Assembly: GCA_026707735.1 (NCBI GenBank) | Contig: JAPOWH010000011.1 | Location: 1 to 52,668, forward strand | Direction: 5' to 3' | DNA: 52,668 nucleotides | From: Gammaproteobacteria bacterium | GTDB lineage: Bacteria; Pseudomonadota; Gammaproteobacteria; Pseudomonadales; Azotimanducaceae | In this document: in pieces, positions 8,425 to 16,896 of the stretch | How the letters are laid out: each line of letters starts with the position of its first letter | How positions within the stretch are numbered: position 1 is the stretch's first letter | Program-made: the position numbers and the translations under genes | The notes under the pieces: model-generated | What the model saw: the letters and a program-made list of their open reading frames with translations, nothing else | Databases searched by the model: none | Told to the model about the DNA's origin: nothing

Positions 8425-9420
8425 ATGAAGCGAAGCAAATTGAGTAGTGCTCTCAGAGACTTTGGTCGCCTCAAAGACGTCCGGCAACTTTCGAAAGACG
8501 ACGAGCATCGCATCGAAGAGCAGCCCAGGTTAGTAAGCCGGTTCTATGACGTAGTCACTAGGTTCTACGAGTTTGGCTGGGGCACGACGTTTCACTTCTC
8601 CCCGCGACAGCCTGGTCAGAGCTTGCGTAAGTCGCAGCAACGACACGATGAGGCAATCGGGGAACTGCTTCAACTGAAGCCGGGGATGCACGTTGCCGAT
8701 ATCGGTTGTGGTGTGGGTGGACCGCTCGTCAATATCGCCCGGGCAACCGGCGCGAGTATTACGGGTATTAATTTCAACTCTCACCAGATACGCCGTGGCG
8801 AGGACCGTGTGCGGCGCGAGGGACTAAGCGACTCATGCTCGTTTCTGTATGCGAACTATATGGATGTCCCACTGGAGAACGGCACATTTGATGCAGCGTA
8901 TTCGTTCGAGGCTGTGTGCCATTCGCCAAACAAGCCGCTAGCGTTCCACGAGCTCTTCAGGCTGCTAAAACCCAATGGCAAAGCCGCGATAGTGGATTGG
9001 TGCTTAACCAGTACGTTCGATAGCGCAATTGACCAACACGTAGACGTTCGGGACCGGATCGAGAGAACCAATGCGACGCCCGAACTGCTGACAACTGACC
9101 AATATGTCGACGCTATTCTCAGTGCGGGCTTTGAGGTCATCGAAGCCGTTGACCAACAGGCGACGAACTGTCATCCTTCAACGCCTTGGTACATGGCACT
9201 ACAGGGACGAGATGCTTCCATGTCTTCGTTCGCTCGAGTTCCCGCCGGTCGTGCTCTGACCGAGGGAGTCACCCGTGTTCTTGAATGGATGCGTCTGGCC
9301 CCCGCCGGGACCTACGAGGCCGCTCGGATTCTCAATGTCGCCGCAGACGCTCTGGTTGAAGCGGGCGAACTTGGCATTTTCACGCCAAGTTTTTTGGTAC
9401 ATGTGCGCAAGCCGACATAA
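8425..9420 (+). CDS. Sterol C-24 methyltransferase (ERG6/SMT) homologue
   Basis: 331 residues that follow the whole ERG6/SMT layout, not just the generic SAM fold. The sterol-binding Region I reads YEFGWGTTFHFSPR (48-61; ERG6 has YEYGWGxSFHF). The SAM site reads DIGCGVGGPLVNIAR (92-106). Region FEAVCHSP (161-168) matches the ERG6 EATCHAP block, and INFNSHQI matches its NNNxYQI block. The C-terminal Sterol_MT_C part is present: PWYMAL, RLAPAGTYEA, and an end of LFTP-type (IFTPSFLVHVRKP). The expected reaction is SAM-dependent methylation at C-24 of a sterol side chain, or of a related isoprenoid. No oxidosqualene cyclase or squalene epoxidase is in the window, so the substrate is open. It ends before a long hairpin. 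Confidence 0.85.
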   Translation: MKRSKLSSALRDFGRLKDVRQLSKDDEHRIEEQPRLVSRFYDVVTRFYEFGWGTTFHFSPRQPGQSLRKSQQRHDEAIGELLQLKPGMHVADIGCGVGGPLVNIARATGASITGINFNSHQIRRGEDRVRREGLSDSCSFLYANYMDVPLENGTFDAAYSFEAVCHSPNKPLAFHELFRLLKPNGKAAIVDWCLTSTFDSAIDQHVDVRDRIERTNATPELLTTDQYVDAILSAGFEVIEAVDQQATNCHPSTPWYMALQGRDASMSSFARVPAGRALTEGVTRVLEWMRLAPAGTYEAARILNVAADALVEAGELGIFTPSFLVHVRKPT

Positions 9421-9598
9421 AGAGAGTCTATTGCTGGCACTGTCCAATGCGGCGCGACTTTCAAGATAGCCAACTCCGAATCCTGAAGGTTAGTGCCGAT
9501 CGGCAACATCGGAGGCGTTGTTCTACAGCGACATTCTCTACTTAGCATGTTGGGGACTTCCCTTTAGCTAATCTTCGAGAACGGGCTGCTAGATTGAA

Positions 9599-9631
9599 TG
9601 TCGCTCACAACTCCACTAGTTGTGAGCGACA
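9599..9631. terminator. Perfect 14-bp hairpin between convergent genes
   Basis: Arms at 9599-9612 (TGTCGCTCACAACT) and 9618-9631 are perfectly complementary with a 5-base loop. The hairpin sits between two convergent genes, ending at 9420 and 9687, so a bidirectional terminator is the simplest reading. Flanking T-runs are poor on both strands, so rho-independent action is not certain. Confidence 0.55.
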
Positions 9632-9686
9632 AGTTTGCTTATCTAAGTCGACATTGTGCTAGTTCGTCCACTTTGCCAATGGCCTA

Positions 9687-10706
9687 CTAAACAGGGGAGT
9701 AGGAACGGTGGGGTCGACGCGGAAAAGTAAGCTCCTCGGGAATTGCAAACGCGCAGAAGTGCAAGATTTGATCCTCGTACAGCAAAGCGCCGCCGGTGAG
9801 TCTTTCGTCCTTGAAGCGCACGTTTATTCCTTCGCACACGCCTTGAAACTCTTTAGTCCAAGCCGATTTGAGCTGGTCATTGAACTCATTGACCGCGTGA
9901 ATGCATTGGTCCTGAGCGTTCATATCAGAGTCCGATGTGACTTTGTCGGATTGAGGCAGAGCGGAGTCTACGGCATCTAAGGCATAGCTTCGTAGGAGCT
10001 TGTTGATCACCTTATTGTGAGTTGATTCACTTGCGAAGAGCTCCATCCCCGTAACATGGCCGTCAATCAGGAATACTGAACCAACTTGTTTGGGATGATG
10101 CTTGAAGGATTTCACGTATTCATTGATTCGGTCTTCCGAAGACACGTACAGTGCATCCGAAGCCGCTGAAGGCGAACGGGCATTCATCCTCGAGGACTTT
10201 TCGTCAATATCGGACCAAATGCCTGACTGGTCGCTGCGATATTCGTTTGAGGACGCTAGATTCATTGAGACAGCCCTGTTTCCCAATGCGCGACCACGTG
10301 CATAGTGCATCCTGTTTGCCACCGTAAACCGCTGTTTTTTTCGATCAGCGTGCTCGTGATGCCAACGGCCGGCTTCAACGCACGAAACGGGTAATTTCTG
10401 CTCGGTCTTGGGAGAAACGAGCACTGTCACATTCAATATGCGATTTTGCATCGCACCCAAAAACTCTTCTCCTTCAAACAGGAGAGCTTGCTCGCCTGCT
10501 TTGTTGCGAAAAAGAATGTTCGAGACGCTGGCGCCTCCGTCTAGTTCCTCGATTTCGAACAGCGACGAAGTCAAACCCTCATCGAGGATGATGTAGTTGG
10601 GCTCAATGTTCGCTTTGCGGAACAACGGAACCATTGCTAGGTTGTTGCAAATCGAGGGTTCCCCGATTCCCAACTCAGCAAGACAAGAAAGTAATGCAGT
10701 ATTCAA
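9687..10706 (-). CDS. ARPP-1 family protein of unknown function
   Basis: 339 residues. The start is TTG 10706, set by GGAGG six bases upstream. The sequence shows the ARPP-1 pattern: VPLF near residue 27, YIILDEGL, LLFEGEEFLGAMQNRILNVT (about 95-114), the invariant-looking PVSCVEAGRWHHE, then SDQSGIWSDI and a GSVFLIDGHVTGMELF segment. ARPP-1 is named for its occurrence beside ADP-ribosylglycohydrolases and rhodanese-phosphatases; its function is unknown. No such partner is adjacent here. There is no signal peptide, so it should be cytosolic. It is convergent with the methyltransferase gene. Family assignment is by remembered motifs. Confidence 0.75.
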   Translation of the reverse strand: MNTALLSCLAELGIGEPSICNNLAMVPLFRKANIEPNYIILDEGLTSSLFEIEELDGGASVSNILFRNKAGEQALLFEGEEFLGAMQNRILNVTVLVSPKTEQKLPVSCVEAGRWHHEHADRKKQRFTVANRMHYARGRALGNRAVSMNLASSNEYRSDQSGIWSDIDEKSSRMNARSPSAASDALYVSSEDRINEYVKSFKHHPKQVGSVFLIDGHVTGMELFASESTHNKVINKLLRSYALDAVDSALPQSDKVTSDSDMNAQDQCIHAVNEFNDQLKSAWTKEFQGVCEGINVRFKDERLTGGALLYEDQILHFCAFAIPEELTFPRRPHRSYSPV

Positions 10707-11206
10707 GAATAACCTCCGGTAGTCTATAACGATACAAATGTATAGTAGATTAAGATATCAGATGTGGTCGGTTACCTCCGATTTGGTCGAAAAAGTGCGG
10801 GATTTGCGCTAAACGGATAATTAGTAAGCACTAGCGTAAAATTTTTTCTAGTGATATTGTTGCAATCGTATCTCCCGCTTATTTTTCGCTATTTTAAACA
10901 ATTTCCGAGGAAATCTCAACTGTTAGGGACCGATTCATAGCTTTTGCTCGTCGTTTTGCTACGAATGTGAGAGACGCAACACGCGCAGATTCGCATTCGC
11001 ATCAAACGACATTTTGTAAGGGAAACGTCACACTTGGTGTGGGAGACACCTCACGGTTTCAAACTAACGGGTGCTGCGGCAATTGGCGGCGGTCGTGGCG
11101 ATTTCTCTTGACCGCATTAGCGTCGCAATCAGCCTCGAACTAGCGACTATCCAACGATGCAATCCCTAACACATCTTCACGATGGCAAGAGTTTTCGGCC
11201 TTGAAT
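10707..11206 (-). other. 500-base intergenic region upstream of the ARPP-1 gene
   Basis: The region is AT-rich near 10730-10900. A small palindrome ATACAAATGTAT (10732-10743) sits just upstream of the ARPP-1 ribosome-binding site and could be an operator or part of the promoter. No protein-coding frame is convincing and no RNA gene was recognised other than the tRNA that starts at 11207. Confidence 0.4.
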
Positions 11207-11283
11207 GGTACGCCCGCAGGGACTCGAACCCCGAACCCCCAGGTTCGAAGCCTGGTGCTCTATCCAGTTGAGCTACGGGCGCT
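11207..11283 (-). tRNA. tRNA-Arg (anticodon TCG)
   Basis: The minus strand folds as a complete 77-base tRNA including encoded CCA (11209-11207). The acceptor stem pairs GCGCCCG with CGGGCGT (one G-U). The anticodon arm is CCAGG-CTTCGAA-CCTGG, giving anticodon TCG, which reads CGA and related Arg codons. The T arm contains GTTCGAGTC. The gene stands alone between ARPP-1 and ribBX, with no other tRNA nearby. Confidence 0.95.
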
Positions 11284-11413
11284 GGTGTGGAGATGGCAAT
11301 TATAGGGACGAAAGTTGAGGATTATGCAGGCTACGACATGTTTGTGCCGCTGGGCGAGTTGGGTGGCGTGATAATCTATCGGGTCTTTTTCCAGCGACTC
11401 CAATCACGAGAAA

Positions 11414-12508
11414 ATGGTATTCGACACGGTTGACGATGCGATAAAAGCCATAGGTCGCGGGGACCTTGTCGTGGTCGTAGACGATGAAGATCGAGAAAAC
11501 GAAGGCGACTTGATCATGGCCGCAGGAAAGGCGACATCAGACAAGATTGCCTTCATGGTCAGACATACGAGCGGAATTCTCTGCGCTCCAATCACGCAGG
11601 AACAAGCCGACCGGCTCAGCTTGGAACCAATGGTGTCGCGCAACAATGCCCCGCTCGCTACCGCTTTTACTGTCAGCATTGACTACAAGCAGGGCTTGTC
11701 AACAGGAATTGCCGCAGAGGAACGGGCCAACACCGTCCAAGCACTTGCAAGCAACAATACACAGGCCGCGGATTTCGTCAGGCCAGGTCATGTCTTCCCA
11801 TTGGTCGCGCGAAGAGGAGGTGTGTTGGTAAGATCCGGGCACACGGAAGCGGCGCTTGACTTGGCCACATTGGCGGGATGTGCGCCGGTGGGTGTATTGG
11901 CTGAGCTTGTGAACGATGACGGCAGCGTAATGCGTTTGCCAGAATTGATCGAGTTTGCCAAGCAAAACAATCTTTACATCATCTCCATCGCCGACCTTAT
12001 TGCATGGAGACAACGGCGGGAAAAGCTAGTCGAGCGCACGCATGAATTCTCGGTCAAGACTCGTGTGGGCGCCGCTCAAGGCTACTCCTACAGAACGAAA
12101 TTTGAGGATGCCGAACATTTGGCGTTGGTGTTCGGTAATTTGCGAACAACAGGTAGCGTTGTAGTTAGAATCCACCGCGAAAAACTCGTTGAGGACATCT
12201 TTGGCCCACAAGACATACACGAATCACGGCTTGTAGACGTTTCTCTTGATCGATTAGTCCAAGAGGAAGCCGGTGTGTTCATCTATCTTCGTGGAGGATT
12301 TGCAGGTGTACCCTTGGATCAGTTACATGCCGAGAGATCAAGCCGCGAATCTCTTCGAGCCCGCGAATGGCTAGAAATTGGAGTTGGTGCTCAGATACTG
12401 CGAGACTTGGGCTTGACCAATATCACGATTTTGGCCGGAAGAAAGGTGGACTATGTGGGATTGGAAGGGTTTGGCCTACATGTGGATGATGTGAAACTTA
12501 TCGAATGA
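11414..12508 (+). CDS. ribB: RibBX: 3,4-dihydroxy-2-butanone-4-phosphate synthase with degenerate GTP cyclohydrolase II domain
   Basis: 364 residues. The N-terminal half is a full DHBP synthase: DDEDRENEGD (23-32), HTSGILC, and RPGHVFPLVARRGGVLVR followed by SGHTEAALDLA. This makes the four-carbon unit of riboflavin from ribulose 5-phosphate. The C-terminal half (about 205-364) aligns with GTP cyclohydrolase II, but where RibA has the zinc cysteines after VHSE (C-x10-CxC) this protein has VRIHREKLVEDIFG and no cysteines. The RibA activity should therefore be lost; such proteins are known as RibBX. No FMN riboswitch was recognised upstream. It is followed by pdxA after 28 bases. Confidence 0.9.
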   Translation: MVFDTVDDAIKAIGRGDLVVVVDDEDRENEGDLIMAAGKATSDKIAFMVRHTSGILCAPITQEQADRLSLEPMVSRNNAPLATAFTVSIDYKQGLSTGIAAEERANTVQALASNNTQAADFVRPGHVFPLVARRGGVLVRSGHTEAALDLATLAGCAPVGVLAELVNDDGSVMRLPELIEFAKQNNLYIISIADLIAWRQRREKLVERTHEFSVKTRVGAAQGYSYRTKFEDAEHLALVFGNLRTTGSVVVRIHREKLVEDIFGPQDIHESRLVDVSLDRLVQEEAGVFIYLRGGFAGVPLDQLHAERSSRESLRAREWLEIGVGAQILRDLGLTNITILAGRKVDYVGLEGFGLHVDDVKLIE

Positions 12509-12536
12509 ACAATTTGATCTTTAGGGAATTAGTGCC

Positions 12537-13499
12537 TTGAGCGGTTCAGTTCTGCCGAAAATTGGAATTACCCTCGGCGACCCAGCCGGCATTGGTCCAG
12601 AAGTGCTGGCCAAGGTGCTCACTACGGTCCAAAGCAAGTGCGAGCCAGTTATCTATGGATGCGAGTGGGCATTGAGAGACGGCGCAAGGGTTGGGGACGT
12701 TGATTTGGAGATGCGTAACGGGTTCACGATCGTTGACGTCAACATCCCCAGACCAGACAGATTCGAATTCGGAAAAGTGTCGGCACGGTGTGGCGAGATT
12801 GCCGTCAAGTCCGTGGAGACCGCAATTGCGGATGCGATGCGCGGCGATATACGAGCCATCATGACGTGTCCGTTGCACAAGGAAGCCATTCATGCGGCCG
12901 GTTACGCGGACATTGGCCACCAAGAGATACTTGGAAGGATTACACGATCAAAAGCCGTCGCGACCATGCTTATGACTCCTGGGTTGCGTGTTGTGCATCT
13001 CTCCACACACAAGTCGCTCATCGAAGCGGCACGTTTCGCCACTAGAGAAAATGTCCTCGAAAAGTTGCAGCTCTGTGCGACGACTTTCGGCCAATGGGGT
13101 CTACCTAATGTGAGAATTGGCGTTGCAGCGCTTAACCCGCATGGTGGTGAGGGCGGCTTGCTAGGTCGTGAGGAATTGGACGAAATTGGACCTGCAGTTC
13201 GCGAAGCTCGAGAAGGTGGCATACAAGCGGAAGGACCTCTTCCAGCAGATTCGATATTCAACAAGGCTATTGCTGGCGAGTATGACGTGGTGCTGGCCAT
13301 GTACCACGACCAAGGACACATCGCAATAAAGGTCCACAATTTTCACGAGAGCATCTCGGCAACGATGGGAATTCCATTCGTTCGAACTTCGGTTGACCAC
13401 GGTACGGCATTTGACATCGCTGGACAGGGAATTGCGGATCCTCGGAGCACCGTCGCAGCCATTGAAGCTGCGATTACACTTTCTACCGGCAAGTTGTGA
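12537..13499 (+). CDS. pdxA: PdxA, 4-hydroxythreonine-4-phosphate dehydrogenase
   Basis: 320 residues, standard length. The start is TTG 12537, behind a TAGGGA element. Motifs: GDPAGIGPE (15-23), HQEILGR, NPHGGEGGLLGREE, MYHDQGHIAIK and VRTSVDHGTAFDIAGQG, which include metal and substrate ligands. It oxidises 4-phosphohydroxy-L-threonine in the DXP-dependent pyridoxal phosphate pathway. It is followed by an alcohol dehydrogenase 42 bases downstream rather than by ksgA, the common gammaproteobacterial neighbour. A catabolic PdxA2-type role therefore cannot be excluded. Confidence 0.92.
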   Translation: MSGSVLPKIGITLGDPAGIGPEVLAKVLTTVQSKCEPVIYGCEWALRDGARVGDVDLEMRNGFTIVDVNIPRPDRFEFGKVSARCGEIAVKSVETAIADAMRGDIRAIMTCPLHKEAIHAAGYADIGHQEILGRITRSKAVATMLMTPGLRVVHLSTHKSLIEAARFATRENVLEKLQLCATTFGQWGLPNVRIGVAALNPHGGEGGLLGREELDEIGPAVREAREGGIQAEGPLPADSIFNKAIAGEYDVVLAMYHDQGHIAIKVHNFHESISATMGIPFVRTSVDHGTAFDIAGQGIADPRSTVAAIEAAITLSTGKL

Positions 13500-13541
13500 T
13501 TGGATTCAGTTTCTGAGGAATTGCGCAAACGGGAGCACGGC

Positions 13542-14627
13542 ATGGCGCGAGCTGCTGTATTCAGAGAAGTAAACAAAGCAATGGAAGTCGAGGAGATCTC
13601 GATTTCAACGCCTGGACCACGCGAGGTTCTAGTTCGGACAGTGGCGGCGGGAGTCTGTCACTCCGATCTTCACTTCTTTAACGGCACATATCCGAGCCGC
13701 CCGCCCATGGTGCTGGGCCATGAGTCCGCCGGCATAGTTGAACAAGTGGGATCAGACGTTCACTACGTCAGCCCGGGCGATCATGTGATTACGTGCTTGT
13801 CGGTGTTTTGCGGACATTGCGAATACTGCCTCACTGGACATCTGTCGCTTTGCCAGTCGCCAGAGACTCGACGAGGACCAAATCAGGAATCGCGTTTGTC
13901 CCAGAATGGCGATCCGTTGGTTCAGTTCGCCGACTTGGGTTCATTTTCCGAGTTAATGCTGGTTCACGAACACTCGGTTGCTAAGATCCGAAAAGATATG
14001 CCGTTGGATCGAGCAGCGCTAATCGGCTGCGGCGTCACCACGGGCATTGGAGCGGTCATTCACACAGCAGACGTCGAGCCGGGATCCAGTGTGGCCGTTA
14101 TCGGTTGTGGAGGGGTTGGCCTGTCGTGCGTAAACGGTGCGGCAATAGCCGGTGCGGGGAAAATCATTGCCGTCGACCGCGTAGCATCGAAGTTGGAGCT
14201 TGCAAAACAGTTCGGCGCGACAGATTGTGTAGATGCCAGCCAGACTGATCCTGTCGATGCAGTGCGGGAAATTAGCGGCGGTGGCGTCCATTATTCCTTT
14301 GAGGCCATAGGATTGAAAATAACAGCGGAGCAAGCGTTTCGCATGCTGCGTGCTGGAGGCACAGCGACCGTCATCGGAATGATCCCGCCTGGAGAAATGG
14401 TTTCTCTCCATGGTCCAGATTTTCTGCAGGAAAAGACCCTTCAAGGCTCGATGATGGGCTCAAACAGATTTCGTGTAGACATGCCTCGATTCGTGGATTT
14501 CTACCTTCGCGGCTCGCTGCATCTTGACGACTTGTTGGCGAAGACAATCCAGCTTGATGAAGTGAATGACGCTCTAGCCAAGCTGGAAACCGGCGAAGAA
14601 GCGCGTCACGTAATAGTGTTTGATTAG
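13542..14627 (+). CDS. Zinc-dependent alcohol dehydrogenase (MDR superfamily)
   Basis: 361 residues from ATG 13542, which has GGGAG 6 bases upstream; an upstream in-frame TTG at 13500 would add 14 poorly conserved residues. Catalytic zinc ligands are visible in GVCHSDLHF and GHESAGIVEQVG. The structural zinc lobe is C-x2-C-x2-C-x7-C (CGHCEYCLTGHLSLC). The Rossmann motif is VIGCGGVGLS. The family oxidises alcohols or reduces aldehydes with NAD; it looks closest to class III or NDMA-type enzymes. It lies just after pdxA on the same strand, so it is probably co-transcribed. The substrate is unknown. Confidence 0.9.
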   Translation: MARAAVFREVNKAMEVEEISISTPGPREVLVRTVAAGVCHSDLHFFNGTYPSRPPMVLGHESAGIVEQVGSDVHYVSPGDHVITCLSVFCGHCEYCLTGHLSLCQSPETRRGPNQESRLSQNGDPLVQFADLGSFSELMLVHEHSVAKIRKDMPLDRAALIGCGVTTGIGAVIHTADVEPGSSVAVIGCGGVGLSCVNGAAIAGAGKIIAVDRVASKLELAKQFGATDCVDASQTDPVDAVREISGGGVHYSFEAIGLKITAEQAFRMLRAGGTATVIGMIPPGEMVSLHGPDFLQEKTLQGSMMGSNRFRVDMPRFVDFYLRGSLHLDDLLAKTIQLDEVNDALAKLETGEEARHVIVFD

Positions 14628-14764
14628 CTAACGCGTCGCTACAACTAACGACGACCAAGGATTTTGGTACGTCTAATCTTGAGTCCGCATGACTTACGGT
14701 GTCCTGGCAAAGTCGCCACTGAAAGACCACGGACCATGAACAGCACTTTCTAGGAGCAACAGCA

Positions 14765-15610
14765 ATGCGTTGGATTTCCTTCCAAGCGGGCGATGCCAAT
14801 TCATTTGGCTTCCTTACTCAGGATGACTTGATCCATGACGTCGGCTCTATTGCGAAGCACGAAACTCTTGGAGCGGCACTGAGAGGTGGTGCCTTGCCAG
14901 GGCTAGTTGCCATAGCCAGTGAGAATGAGCCAACTCACACTTTGTCAGACGTGACGCTTTTGCCGCCGATTACTGACCCAGACAAGATTCTCTGCGTAGG
15001 ACTGAACTACCGGGCACACCAGCAGGAAACCGGCAGAGGGGGAGAAGATCATCCCACGATTTTTGTGAGGTTTGCCGCAGCTCAGGTCGGCCATCGGGGC
15101 TACATGGTGCGGCCGATTGAATCGAACACGCTAGACTTCGAGGGCGAGATTGCCATGGTCATTGGCAAGCGCGGGCGCCGAATCCAAAAAGACGACTACA
15201 TGGAGCACATATTCGGTTTCAGCTGCTACAACGACGGCAGTGTACGAGAGTTTCAGCGACACACGAGTCAGTTTACTCCGGGCAAGAACTTCATGAACAC
15301 AGGAGGATTTGGCCCCTGGATCACGACTGTGGACGAGATTGACGACTTAGATGAGATGGAACTGAAAACTCATGTGAATGGCAAACTCATGCAATACGCG
15401 AAATCTTCGGATTTAGTGTTTGGGTTTGCCGATTTGATCTCGTATTGTTCGACTTTCGTTGATCTTGTACCCGGAGACGTAATCGTGACTGGTACCCCTG
15501 GTGGAGTCGGGTCTGCCCGCAATCCACCGGTCTACTTAGACGAAGGTGACAGAGTGGCGGTATCAATCAATCCAATCGGGACGCTTGAGCACGAAGTGAT
15601 TGTTAGGTGA
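14765..15610 (+). CDS. Fumarylacetoacetate hydrolase family protein
   Basis: 281 residues, behind AGGAG eight bases before the ATG. The C-terminal FAH fold shows ILCVGLNYRAHQQE, the metal site in LDFEGEIAMVIG with the downstream Asp in CYNDGSVRE, and VTGTPGGVG. Family members cleave or tautomerise 2-oxo acids (fumarylpyruvate, acylpyruvates, oxaloacetate) using Mg or Mn. It lies 137 bases after the alcohol dehydrogenase on the same strand. The pair could be part of a small catabolic set, but no pathway can be named from what is present. Confidence 0.88.
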   Translation: MRWISFQAGDANSFGFLTQDDLIHDVGSIAKHETLGAALRGGALPGLVAIASENEPTHTLSDVTLLPPITDPDKILCVGLNYRAHQQETGRGGEDHPTIFVRFAAAQVGHRGYMVRPIESNTLDFEGEIAMVIGKRGRRIQKDDYMEHIFGFSCYNDGSVREFQRHTSQFTPGKNFMNTGGFGPWITTVDEIDDLDEMELKTHVNGKLMQYAKSSDLVFGFADLISYCSTFVDLVPGDVIVTGTPGGVGSARNPPVYLDEGDRVAVSINPIGTLEHEVIVR

Positions 15611-15636
15611 GATCTGCCAAACAATCGATGTGCAAT

Positions 15637-16113
15637 TCAATTCTGGTTGGCAGTTTGAATGAATTCTAGGACTTTTTCGGGGTGATCGGCCGCCCTCGAC
15701 ACTCGCTTCCAATGTTTCAACACCGAACCATCAGTGCCGACGACCACGGTTGATCGGATGACACCCAGCATTTTCTTGCCATACATAGTCTTCTCACCGT
15801 ATGCTCCATAATTCTTCATGACTGAATGATCTGGGTCACATAGTAGGGTGAACGGAAGTTGATACTTGTCTACAAACTTTCTGTGAGCCTTTTCGTTGTC
15901 GGGCGAAATGCCCAAGACCACGGTGTTGTTGTCCTGGATTTCGTCCCACAAGTCTCTGAAGCCGCACGCTTCCTTGGTGCAACCGGGCGTGTCATCGCGG
16001 GGGTAGAAGTAGACTACGACATTCTTGCCTTTGAAGCTTTCCAGTGAAACGTTGTTGCCGTCAGTGTCAACTAGGGTAAACGAGGGAGCAGCTTTTCCTA
16101 CTTCTATTGACAT
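15637..16113 (-). CDS. bcp: Thiol peroxidase Bcp (atypical 2-Cys peroxiredoxin)
   Basis: 158 residues, normal Bcp length. The active-site segment YFYPRDDTPGCTKEACGF places the peroxidatic Cys at 45 and the resolving Cys at 50, the five-residue spacing typical of Bcp/PrxQ. It reduces hydroperoxides using thioredoxin in the cytosol. It is convergent with the FAH-family gene and stands alone as a transcription unit. No strong ribosome-binding site is visible before the ATG. Confidence 0.93.
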   Translation of the reverse strand: MSIEVGKAAPSFTLVDTDGNNVSLESFKGKNVVVYFYPRDDTPGCTKEACGFRDLWDEIQDNNTVVLGISPDNEKAHRKFVDKYQLPFTLLCDPDHSVMKNYGAYGEKTMYGKKMLGVIRSTVVVGTDGSVLKHWKRVSRAADHPEKVLEFIQTANQN

Positions 16114-16245
16114 GTCGAAGAATGGTTGGTAGTTTGAGTTGTCTCAAGTATACGCGACGAGAATTCTGTGGTTTGGACGTCCGATGGAGGTAGCAACTGA
16201 AGCGGGCCGCACAAGGATTCAAGTGTCGTGGTGGAGTAGTGTGAA

Positions 16246-16896
16246 ATGGAATTCACGGATTTGATCAAAGACAGGACAGCAAGACTTCTGCTCTACGTGA
16301 TTGGTTCTAGCGTGACAATGCTAGCGATGCTTGTCGTGCTATCAAGTTGCATGTCTCTCAAGCCTCCCAGCAATACCGCGAACCTATGCACGGTATTCGA
16401 GGAGAAGCGCGCTTGGTATCGACACGCCCTGAATGCCGAGAAGAAATGGCAGATTCCTGCTCCGATCCTCATGGCGGTCATTTACCGTGAGTCGAGCTTT
16501 ATCCACAATGCACGTCCCCCGCGTAAGAGAGTGTTGTTTGTCATCCCTTGGAAACGCCCATCAACCGCTTTCGGCTATGCGCAAGCGCTTGATGAAACTT
16601 GGTCGGACTACGTCAAACGCACGGGGAACAGGAATGCTAAGCGGAGCAATTTTCGAGACTCGATTAATTTCGTGGGCTGGTACTTGGACGGCGCTGCGCA
16701 CCAAGCTAATTTGCAGCGTTGGGATGCAAAGAGTCTATACCTCACCTACTATGCAGGTGTGAACGGCTACATGTCTGGAGAGTGGAACAAATATCCACGC
16801 TTGGAGTTTGTCGCAGAGGAAGTCGCACAAATGTCTTCAACTTACGAAAACCAATTGCGCGAATGCACGAAAGGGCCAGGCCGACACTACTACTAG
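16246..16896 (+). CDS. Lytic-transglycosylase-like (SLT fold) lipoprotein
   Basis: 216 residues. A hydrophobic N-terminal segment (about 13-33) ends in a lipobox-like LSSC, so lipidation at that Cys is likely. The rest carries SLT/lysozyme-fold marks: ILMAVIYRESSFIHNA with the candidate catalytic Glu, AFGYAQALDETW, and YLTYYAGVNGYMSG. Such enzymes cleave peptidoglycan between MurNAc and GlcNAc from the periplasmic face of a membrane. GGAG is about 10 bases before the ATG. Its stop overlaps by 4 bases the end of the convergent gene on the other strand. Confidence 0.8.
   Translation: MEFTDLIKDRTARLLLYVIGSSVTMLAMLVVLSSCMSLKPPSNTANLCTVFEEKRAWYRHALNAEKKWQIPAPILMAVIYRESSFIHNARPPRKRVLFVIPWKRPSTAFGYAQALDETWSDYVKRTGNRNAKRSNFRDSINFVGWYLDGAAHQANLQRWDAKSLYLTYYAGVNGYMSGEWNKYPRLEFVAEEVAQMSSTYENQLRECTKGPGRHYY

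Noticed and set aside
11284-11413. FMN riboswitch before ribBX
   Set aside because: None of the conserved RFN-element blocks could be seen in the 130-base leader.
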